From: Alphaproteobacteria bacterium
Lineage (GTDB): Bacteria; Pseudomonadota; Alphaproteobacteria; Rhizobiales; Devosiaceae
Length of the DNA: 12,380 nt
Direction: 5' to 3'
NCBI GenBank assembly: GCA_013152625.1
Contig: JAADFY010000070.1
Location: 1-12,380 of the forward strand
The translations under genes were made by a program, and so were the position numbers. Each line of letters starts with the position of its first letter. The stretch's first letter is position 1. Of the stretch, positions 1-5,549 are shown piece by piece. Below the pieces are notes generated by a model. It had not been told where the DNA came from, did no database searches, and saw only the letters and a list, made by a program, of their open reading frames with translations.

Positions 1-201
1 GAACTGGTGGATTTCAAGGTGCGCATTCTGAACGGGGGCACCGGCGCGGTCACCCGGGTACTGGTGGAAAGCCGGGACGGAACAGGCGAACGCTGGTTTA
101 CCGTTGGTGTGTCGCCTAATATCATTGATGCCTCATTTGAGGCCTTGTATGACAGCGTTACCTACAAGCTGCTAAAAACTGAAGGCAGCCGGCAGGGCTG
201 A
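1..201 (+). CDS. cimA: Citramalate synthase, C-terminal end (partial)
   Basis: This is the last 66 codons of a gene that begins before the window. The frame is open from base 1 and ends at TGA 199-201. The product matches the C-terminal regulatory (LeuA-type allosteric/dimerisation) domain of citramalate synthases. The visible pattern is VRILNGGTGAVTRVLVES, then TVGVSPNIIDASFEALYDS and a YKLL tail, which is the usual end of the CimA/2-isopropylmalate synthase-like family. CimA condenses pyruvate and acetyl-CoA to citramalate, the entry to the threonine-independent isoleucine route, and this domain normally carries the feedback site. The spacing and the YKLL ending fit CimA better than LeuA, but the catalytic TIM barrel lies outside the window, so a 2-isopropylmalate synthase paralogue cannot be fully excluded. 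Confidence 0.8.
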   Translation, partial: ELVDFKVRILNGGTGAVTRVLVESRDGTGERWFTVGVSPNIIDASFEALYDSVTYKLLKTEGSRQG

Positions 202-211
202 ATTTTTCCAA

Positions 212-226
212 AAGGAGACCGAACTG
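212..226 (+). promoter_or_regulatory. Strong Shine-Dalgarno ahead of an in-frame CTG codon
   Basis: AAGGAG (212-217) is the best ribosome-binding sequence between cimA and the LysM gene. Six bases after it lies CTG (224-226), in frame with the ATG at 302 and with no stop between. The ATG at 302 itself has only a weak GGCGG-like sequence ahead of it. This suggests that translation may start at 224 on a non-canonical CTG, adding 26 residues before the membrane segment. It is inference from spacing only. Confidence 0.4.
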
Positions 227-301
227 TCTGTTTCGCCGGGTGCCAGGAGGCCGGCACAGCCGCAAAGCGGCTCAAGCACACCGACGGCGGCGGTTGGCAA
301 C

Positions 302-1219
302 ATGCAAAGACTGGTCATCGCCGCTTCTGCGGCGGCGGCAACGCTATTGCTTGTTGCGGCAATTCTGTTTGTGCCGGTCGCCCGCGCCCGCCAGTGCGCC
401 ACGGGCGAGGTGGGGGCAGGGGGGTGCATATCCGCGCAGTTGTTTGGTCGCGCCGAACCCGCAATTGTGGCCATCGCCGAAGTTGAGCCGCAGCCGGAGC
501 CCGAGCCGGAACCCGAGCCGGGCCCTGAATCGGGCCCTGAACAGGTGTTCGCCGCTGAGCCAATCGGTGCGCCGGCGCCACCGCCCCCGGTGGAGCCCGA
601 ACCAGTGGTTGAACCGGAGCCGGTGGTCGAGCCTGCACCCGAACCTGCGAATGAACCGAAGCCCGAGCCGTTGCCCGTTGTCGAACCGGAACCTGAACCT
701 GCGAATGAACCGGAGCCGGTGGCTGAAGGCGCGCTGCAATCGGACGCCATTCAAATAATCGAACCCGAACCAACGGTTAAACCTGAATCTACCGATGAAT
801 CTGAGCCAACGGTCAAACCTGAATCTTCGATTGGACCCGAATCTACGGTTGGACCTGAACCAACGGTCGAACCTGAATCTGTCGTTGAACCTTTGCCCGT
901 TGTCGAACCGGAGCCCGAGCCGTTGCCGGTGGTCGAGCCGGAGCCCGAGCCCGAGCCGGAGCCATCGCCAGAGGCCGATGAGGAACGATTTACCTCGGGC
1001 CGGGCCGTAATTCGCCCCGGTGACAATCTGTGGTCCATTTCTCGCAGGGTATACGGGTCGGGCAGTCGGTACCGGGAGATTGTCCGGGCCAACCGGGGCA
1101 TAATTTCAAACCCGAACGTCATATTCCCCGGTCAGGTACTGGTGTTGCCGGCGCCTGAAATAACCCTTCAGGATCCCGCTCCCCCTGGGCCCACCGAGGC
1201 AGACCACGCACCGCAATAG
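302..1219 (+). CDS. LysM peptidoglycan-binding protein with Pro/Glu repeat linker
   Basis: The product is 305 aa from ATG 302. Residues 3-28 (LVIAASAAAATLLLVAAILF, then VPVARA) form a signal peptide or membrane anchor. Residues about 60-225 are a low-complexity Pro/Glu/Val stalk that includes hexapeptide repeats of the VVEPEP/TVKPES type. Residues about 235-283 are one LysM domain: AVIRPGDNLWSISRRVYG, then REIVRANRGII, NPNVIFPGQVLVLP. LysM binds N-acetylglucosamine-containing glycans. The likely role is therefore a cell-envelope protein anchored in the inner membrane whose rigid stalk reaches the peptidoglycan. C-terminal LysM domains of this GDxLWxISRRVYG type are common in Hyphomicrobiales envelope proteins. 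No catalytic domain is visible. The gene follows cimA closely and may be co-transcribed with it. The true start may be CTG 224 (331 aa), because the strong AAGGAG lies there. The domain call is secure; the biological role is not known. Confidence 0.85.
   Translation: MQRLVIAASAAAATLLLVAAILFVPVARARQCATGEVGAGGCISAQLFGRAEPAIVAIAEVEPQPEPEPEPEPGPESGPEQVFAAEPIGAPAPPPPVEPEPVVEPEPVVEPAPEPANEPKPEPLPVVEPEPEPANEPEPVAEGALQSDAIQIIEPEPTVKPESTDESEPTVKPESSIGPESTVGPEPTVEPESVVEPLPVVEPEPEPLPVVEPEPEPEPEPSPEADEERFTSGRAVIRPGDNLWSISRRVYGSGSRYREIVRANRGIISNPNVIFPGQVLVLPAPEITLQDPAPPGPTEADHAPQ
755..964 (+). repeat. 18-bp hexapeptide-coding tandem repeats in the LysM gene
   Basis: About eleven degenerate 18-bp units code for hexapeptides at residues 152-221: IIEPEP, TVKPES, TDESEP, TVKPES, SIGPES, TVGPEP, TVEPES, VVEPLP, VVEPEP, then a 12-bp partial unit EPLP, VVEPEP and EPEPEP. 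A less regular Pro/Glu stretch precedes them from about 483. The partial unit is typical of slippage or unequal recombination. Codon choice shifts along the array: GAACCTGAATCT-type in the middle, GAGCCGGAGCCC-type at the 3' end. Confidence 0.85.
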
Positions 1220-1235
1220 CAGCCCGGGTCCGGGG

Positions 1236-1274
1236 TTGCCCACCGGCGCGATTGGGTTTATCGTAAGTTTACGA
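1236..1274 (+). promoter_or_regulatory. Predicted arsR promoter with overlapping operator
   Basis: TTGCCC (1236-1241) and TATCGT (1259-1264) are separated by 17 bases and form a plausible -35/-10 pair. An inverted repeat, TCGTAA-GT-TTACGA (1261-1274), covers the -10 and touches the A of the ATG start at 1274. No Shine-Dalgarno sequence precedes this ATG, and the predicted transcription start falls within a few bases of it, so a leaderless mRNA is likely. A palindrome placed this way fits autorepression by the adjacent ArsR protein. Inferred from sequence only. Confidence 0.5.
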
Positions 1275-1624
1275 TGGATAATGTTCTACCCGACAAAGCC
1301 GACATTGAAATTGCCAATACCCTGCGCGCCCTGTCCCACCCGGCGCGGCTGGCGATCATGCGTGTGCTCTCGCGGCAAAGCCGCCAATGCTGCGGGGATG
1401 TCACCCTTTGCCTTGACTTGGCCCAGTCCACGGTTTCCCAGCATTTGCGGGTACTTGTGGATGCCGGGCTGATTGAATTTCGCGCTGAAGGCACCCGAAA
1501 TTGCTATATGGTCCGCACCGACCGGGTGACGGCGTTACGGGCGGCGGTCTCGGAAATTTTAGGCGATATTTGCGTCCCTGAAGCCAAACCCTTGCTGGTT
1601 GAGGAAATGTCCCCCCTGGAATGA
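1274..1624 (+). CDS. ArsR-family winged-helix transcriptional regulator
   Basis: The 116-aa product is a typical small ArsR-type winged helix. Residues 11-33 (IEIANTLRALSHPARLAIMR) form the first helices. The HTH recognition helix is about 49-62 (LAQSTVSQHLRVL), followed by the wing around LIEFRAEGTRNCYMV. Cysteines stand at 39, 40, 46, 77 and 100. C39/C40 lie in the CCGD stretch just before the HTH, near where some family members bind metal, but CC in this position is also common in ArsR proteins with no proven metal role. Members usually repress and are released by metal or redox signals. The stop codon overlaps the ATG of the ABC exporter (ATGA), so the two are almost certainly one operon and the exporter is the obvious target. 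A palindrome over the start codon suggests autoregulation. The ligand cannot be told from sequence. Confidence 0.88.
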   Translation: MDNVLPDKADIEIANTLRALSHPARLAIMRVLSRQSRQCCGDVTLCLDLAQSTVSQHLRVLVDAGLIEFRAEGTRNCYMVRTDRVTALRAAVSEILGDICVPEAKPLLVEEMSPLE

Positions 1625-3549
1625 CAAAATCATCCCCGAATGCCAAATCCGCCGCCCCGGGCAAAGGCGGCGGCGACACTGTAAGCGCGGAAGAGGGCTC
1701 TCTGCTGAGCACCCTGCGCAATCTGTGGCCGCTCATGTGGCCCTCCGACCGGCCCGATCTGAAACTGCGTGTGGTGCTGGCCATTGCCGCCCTGCTGGCG
1801 TCAAAAGTGGCGACCACCTATATCCCGTTTGCCTACAAGGGCATTATTGACGCCCTGGACACCGCTAACGCAGAGCCCGGCATTCTGGTGCTGGGGTTGT
1901 CGCTGCCGATAATTTTCGCCCTCGCCTATGGCCTGGGCAATATTCTCGATAACGGTTTCCAGCAGCTTCGCGACATCCTGTTTGCCTCCGTGGGCCAGCA
2001 TGCGGTGCGCAAGCTCGCCTATCGCACTTTTGAGCATCTGCACGCCCTGTCCATGCGCTATCACCTGCAACGGCGAATCGGCGGGTTAAGCCGGGTCATC
2101 GAACGGGGCACCAAGGGCATTGAAACCATTGTCCGGTTTACCATGCTCAACACGGCGCCGGCGCTGGTGGAGTTCATCATTATTTCGGTGGTCTTTCTGG
2201 TCATGTTCGGCCCGGTATTTCTCGCCGTAATTCTGGTAACGATCTGGGCCTATATCTATTTCACCATCAAAGCCTCCAACTGGCGTATCGGCATTCGCCG
2301 GGCCATGAACGAAAGCGACACCGACGCCAATTCCAAGGCCGTCGACAGCTTGCTCAACTTCGAAACGGTGAAATATTTCGGCAACGAAAAAATGGAGGCG
2401 GAGCGGTTCGACAGCTCCATGGCCGCTTACGAAAAAGCGGCGATAAAGATGTGGACCTCTCTGGGATTTCTCAATTTCGGCCAGGCGGTGATTTTCTGGA
2501 CCGGCATGATCGTGATCGCTGTGCTTTCGGTGCTCGGTGTCCAGTCTGGCGATCTGACCATTGGCGATTTTGTGCTGGTCAACGCGTTCATGATGCAAAT
2601 TTACCGGCCCTTGAATTTCATCGGCTTTGTTTATCGCGAAATCCGCCAGGGGCTGGCCGACATAGAGTCCATGTTCGCCCTGCTCGATCAGACACCGGAA
2701 ATCGTGGACGCCGCCGATGCCAAGCCGCTGGAAGTTTCCGGGGCGGTGCTGCGGTTTGATGATGTGGTGTTTCACTACGACCCGGACCGGCCGATCCTGA
2801 AAGGTATCAGCTTTGAAGTGCCCGCAGGCAAGACCATCGCCATTGTCGGGCCGTCCGGCGCTGGAAAGTCCACCATCTCGCGCCTGATATACCGGTTCTA
2901 TGATGTGACCGGCGGCAAAATTACCATCGACGGACAGGATATTCGCGACGTTACCCAGAAAAGCCTGCGCTCGGCGGTGGGCATGGTGCCCCAGGATACG
3001 GTGCTGTTTAATGATTCCATCGAATACAATGTTCGGTACGGTCGCCCTGGCGCCAGCACCGCCGAAGTGCGTGAAGCGGCCGGGCTGGCCCAGATCGCCG
3101 AATTTGTCGACAGTTTGCCCGCCGGCTTTGATACCCCGGTGGGCGAGCGGGGGCTCAAACTGTCGGGGGGCGAAAAACAGCGGGTTGCCATCGCCCGCAC
3201 GATATTGAAAAGCCCGCCCATTCTCATTCTCGACGAGGCGACTTCGGCGCTGGACACCCAGACCGAGCGGGATATTCAATCGGCCCTGGATGCCGTGGCC
3301 CAGAACCGGACCACGCTGGTCATTGCCCACCGGCTTTCAACCGTCATCAATGCCGACGAAATCATTGTTCTAAAAGCGGGGGAGATCGCCGAGCGAGGCA
3401 CCCACGACGCCCTGTTGGCGGGTGATGGTCTTTATGCCCAGATGTGGAACCGGCAGCGCGAGGCCGACGAAGCACAGGCGGTCCTGCGCAAAACCCGCGA
3501 AGGCGATCGCGAGGGATTTCTTGCCCCGGTGGCCGAACCGGCGGAATAG
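1621..3549 (+). CDS. Atm1/HMT1-family ABC half-transporter (permease + ATPase)
   Basis: The 642-aa product is a fused half-transporter that should act as a homodimer in the inner membrane. Residues about 48-330 form a six-helix type IV exporter domain. Family signatures include RRIGGLSRVIERGTKGIE (151-168), LLNFETVKYFGNE (244-256) and MMQIYRPLNFIGFVYREIRQ, the region that lines the glutathione pocket in alphaproteobacterial Atm1. The ATPase has Walker A GPSGAGKST (410-418), signature LSGGEKQ (514-520), Walker B ILILDEATSALD (534-545; catalytic E539) and the H-loop histidine H570. All are intact. Characterised relatives (Novosphingobium Atm1, mitochondrial Atm1, yeast/plant HMT1) export glutathione disulfide, metal-glutathione conjugates or Fe-S-related sulfur species; the same substrate class is inferred here. 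The start overlaps the arsR stop, implying translational coupling and metal- or thiol-responsive control. The gene ends 8 bases before a strong stem-loop at 3558. Confidence 0.92.
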   Translation: MTKSSPNAKSAAPGKGGGDTVSAEEGSLLSTLRNLWPLMWPSDRPDLKLRVVLAIAALLASKVATTYIPFAYKGIIDALDTANAEPGILVLGLSLPIIFALAYGLGNILDNGFQQLRDILFASVGQHAVRKLAYRTFEHLHALSMRYHLQRRIGGLSRVIERGTKGIETIVRFTMLNTAPALVEFIIISVVFLVMFGPVFLAVILVTIWAYIYFTIKASNWRIGIRRAMNESDTDANSKAVDSLLNFETVKYFGNEKMEAERFDSSMAAYEKAAIKMWTSLGFLNFGQAVIFWTGMIVIAVLSVLGVQSGDLTIGDFVLVNAFMMQIYRPLNFIGFVYREIRQGLADIESMFALLDQTPEIVDAADAKPLEVSGAVLRFDDVVFHYDPDRPILKGISFEVPAGKTIAIVGPSGAGKSTISRLIYRFYDVTGGKITIDGQDIRDVTQKSLRSAVGMVPQDTVLFNDSIEYNVRYGRPGASTAEVREAAGLAQIAEFVDSLPAGFDTPVGERGLKLSGGEKQRVAIARTILKSPPILILDEATSALDTQTERDIQSALDAVAQNRTTLVIAHRLSTVINADEIIVLKAGEIAERGTHDALLAGDGLYAQMWNRQREADEAQAVLRKTREGDREGFLAPVAEPAE

Positions 3550-3557
3550 GAAAAACT

Positions 3558-3600
3558 AGAGCATATCCTGTTTTGATGGGGTCAAAACAGGATATGCTCT
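3558..3600. repeat. Perfect 19-bp stem-loop (palindromic intergenic repeat, possible terminator)
   Basis: AGAGCATATCCTGTTTTGA (3558-3576) is followed by a TGGGG loop and its exact reverse complement (3582-3600). The left end, read outward as CTAGAGCATATCCT, matches the end of the second palindromic element at 10978-11029 (CTAGAGCGTGTCCT on the - strand) at 12 of 14 bases, so it looks like a dispersed repeat rather than a dedicated terminator. Lying 8 bases after the ABC gene, it may still stop transcription, although no clean T-run follows. Confidence 0.85.
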
Positions 3601-3663
3601 TAGTCCTTGTTTGGCTCTTTTTCCTCTCACGCCGAGTTCGCTATCGCTCACCGGCTCCGAGGG

Positions 3664-3680
3664 GCGGCCTGAAGGGCCGC
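3664..3680. repeat. GC-rich hairpin in the intergenic repeat region
   Basis: GCGGCC (3664-3669), loop TGAAG, GGCCGC (3675-3680). The stretch 3620-3760 around it has no credible gene: short ORFs in several frames lack start signals and recognisable domains. The 9-mer GCCGAGTTC occurs twice, about 93 bases apart. The composition suggests another intergenic repeat family, but only the hairpin can be shown from this window. Confidence 0.5.
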
Positions 3681-3764
3681 TCCGTCCTCGTTGTGGGGCT
3701 GGCATGTATAAAAAAGGCCAGTGCCGAGTTCTTTGGCCTCTGGAGTTTCGCAAGACGCCGAGAC

Positions 3765-3853
3765 TCGTCATTGCGAGGCGGGTCAGCAACGAAACAATCC
3801 GGTTCTTCGAAAGAAATCAGACTGGATTGCCCGCATGAAGCGGGCAATGACGA
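3765..3853. repeat. Inverted-repeat element with CGTCATTGC ends
   Basis: TCGTCATTGC (3765-3774) and GCAATGACGA (3844-3853) are exact 10-bp terminal inverted repeats bounding 89 bases. Inside them CAATCC (3795-3800) pairs with GGATTG (3824-3829), and the right end holds a second hairpin, ATTGCCCGC-ATGAA-GCGGGCAAT (3826-3848). Elements beginning CGTCATTGCGAGG and ending GCAATGACG are a familiar class of short non-coding repeats scattered through many bacterial genomes. This one lies between two convergent genes (ABC exporter and RND permease). It codes for no transposase. Confidence 0.75.
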
Positions 3854-3872
3854 AAAAGAAAAAGAGGTGTAG

Positions 3873-5549
3873 TTACTCCGCCGCCTGCCGGGAAACCACC
3901 GTCACCCCGTTCTTTTCGGTTTCCACCAGCCCCGTGCCATCGGCAATATAAGCGGCGGCGCTATCGATTCCGGCCGGAATTGCAACGCCGGTACCCGAAG
4001 GGCGCTCGGTTGCCGGTTCATGGGGCTGAAGGCCGAACATTGTCGCTATTCCCGAGCCGGCCCACTTCATCTGGCCCCACACCACCGACGGGGCCACAAT
4101 CATCACCGGCACCATGATCAGCGTTAAGAGCGTCGAGAATACCAGCCCGGAAATCAGGGCCGCCGAAAGATGGATAAACCATCCCCCCGCAATGCCACCC
4201 AGAACGATCTCGCGGCCGATAAAGTCAAACTCCACATTCAGCGCCATGGGAATAACGCCGAGCGCGGTGACGGTGGCGGTAAGCAGCACCGGCCGTACGC
4301 GCTGACTGGCGGTAATCAGCATTGCCTTTACCGGGGCAACGCCCTGTTCCCGATTATAGGTGTTGTAGGTATCGATGAGCACGATGCCGTTCTTGACCAC
4401 AATGCCGGTTAGCGCCACGATCCCCAGTCCGGTCATGATGGCGGAAAATGACATTCCGGTCACCAGCAAGCCCAGAAGCACACCCGCCAGCGACATCATT
4501 ACGGTCGTTAGCGTCACGACCACCTGATAAAAGCTGTTATACTCGAGCAGCAGGATGAGGAATATGAGGAACAGGGCGCCGGCGAACGCCTGGGTGATGA
4601 AGGCATTGGTTTCATTGGTCTGTTCTTCGGCGCCGCCGTAAACGATCTCGATATTTTCCGGCCAGACCTGGGTGGCCTGCCATTCCTGCAATTGCTTGAC
4701 CTTGTCCGCGGCCAGAATATCCGGGGTCAGATTGGCGCCGACATTCATATAATAGATACCGTTGCGCCGGGTGATGTTGGCAACTTTTGGCACCGCTTTG
4801 CGGTCAATGAAATTGGAGACCGGAATTAAGCCTTCCGATGTGGCAATCCGCATGGAATCAAGGGCGTCGAACGTGCGTTCCTCCTGGGGCAGCCGGACCC
4901 GGATCTCGAGTTCGTCGCTGGCGTCATCGGGCCGGTAGGTGCCGATCTCCACACCGGAGGTCACCAGTTGCACGTACGGGCTTAACTCGCGCACGCCAAT
5001 GCCGAACTGGGCCGCAGCCACGCGATCGATGGTGACCTGCCAGTTTATGCCGGGGGAGGGGCGACCGTCCTCGACATCGATGGTGTCGCCCAGCTCGAAC
5101 TCAACATAATCGCGCAACCTGGCCACCGCCGGTGCCAGATCCTCAAGCACGTCGCTTTCCACGCGCAAATTGATGGCCTTACCGGCGGGGGGGCCGTTTT
5201 CCTGCGCGGCGATCTGCACTTCCAGCCCGGCGATGTCGGCTACTCGTGTGCGGATATTTTCGAAAATGATGTCGGCTTTGACCCGGTCGGCCCAGGGCAG
5301 AAGCTGCAGCTCGAAGTTGCCAATGGTGTCCGGGGGTGAGGACGCGCCGCCGCCAAAGGTCATGATGACATCCTGAATGCCTTGAACCTGGAGCACTTCG
5401 CGCTCGACTTCGGACAACAGATCGCGAATCTCAAGGGGGGAGTAGTTGCCCCGCGCCACCACCGAAACCGTCAGGTTCGGAGGCGGGGAAGGCTTCCATG
5501 CCGGTGGGGTTGGAAGCATAGGCAAAAAACGCGGCCCCGATAATGGCAA
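3873..5549 (-). CDS. RND efflux permease, C-terminal fragment (after frameshift)
   Basis: This is the downstream half of an AcrB-type (HAE1-like) inner-membrane RND pump. The ATG at 5549 gives 558 aa, but the first 25 or so residues (MPLSGPRF, Pro-rich) come from the wrong frame. Recognisable protein begins near 5477 with NLTVSVVARGNYSPLEIRDLL. It includes the second periplasmic porter loop and TM7-12. GIVVKNGIVLIDTYN (K386) matches the proton-relay lysine of TM10 (K940 in AcrB). Helices of about 20 residues are visible at FAGALFLIFLILLL, TLTTVMMSLAGVLLGLL and LISGLVFSTLLTLIMVPVMI. The fragment has no start signal of its own and should be read as the continuation of the ORF beginning at 7164. 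As sequenced, it would not make a pump alone. Confidence 0.85.
   Translation of the reverse strand: MPLSGPRFLPMLPTPPAWKPSPPPNLTVSVVARGNYSPLEIRDLLSEVEREVLQVQGIQDVIMTFGGGASSPPDTIGNFELQLLPWADRVKADIIFENIRTRVADIAGLEVQIAAQENGPPAGKAINLRVESDVLEDLAPAVARLRDYVEFELGDTIDVEDGRPSPGINWQVTIDRVAAAQFGIGVRELSPYVQLVTSGVEIGTYRPDDASDELEIRVRLPQEERTFDALDSMRIATSEGLIPVSNFIDRKAVPKVANITRRNGIYYMNVGANLTPDILAADKVKQLQEWQATQVWPENIEIVYGGAEEQTNETNAFITQAFAGALFLIFLILLLEYNSFYQVVVTLTTVMMSLAGVLLGLLVTGMSFSAIMTGLGIVALTGIVVKNGIVLIDTYNTYNREQGVAPVKAMLITASQRVRPVLLTATVTALGVIPMALNVEFDFIGREIVLGGIAGGWFIHLSAALISGLVFSTLLTLIMVPVMIVAPSVVWGQMKWAGSGIATMFGLQPHEPATERPSGTGVAIPAGIDSAAAYIADGTGLVETEKNGVTVVSRQAAE

Noticed and set aside
172..773. Long open frames on both strands (Ser/Gly-rich and Arg/Pro-rich) over the LysM gene
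   Set aside because: They are by-products of the Pro/Glu repeat in other frames. They lack domains and ribosome-binding sites, while the + frame ends in a clear LysM domain.
2086..3330. 414-aa open frame antisense to the ABC exporter
   Set aside because: Composition rich in His, Gly and Arg with no domain. The opposite strand codes for an intact ABC transporter with every ATPase motif.
3558..3600. A canonical Rho-independent terminator after the ABC gene
   Set aside because: The stem is strong but AT-rich in the middle, with no T-run after it, and its end matches another palindromic element. Kept as a repeat with possible terminator effect.
3765..3853. Insertion sequence or MITE with target-site duplication
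   Set aside because: No transposase and no convincing flanking direct repeat was found; called a short inverted-repeat element only.
3444..3951. Several short open frames on both strands in and around the 3550-3872 gap
   Set aside because: They run through dispersed repeats and neighbouring genes, have no start signals and match no family; spurious repeat-derived ORFs.
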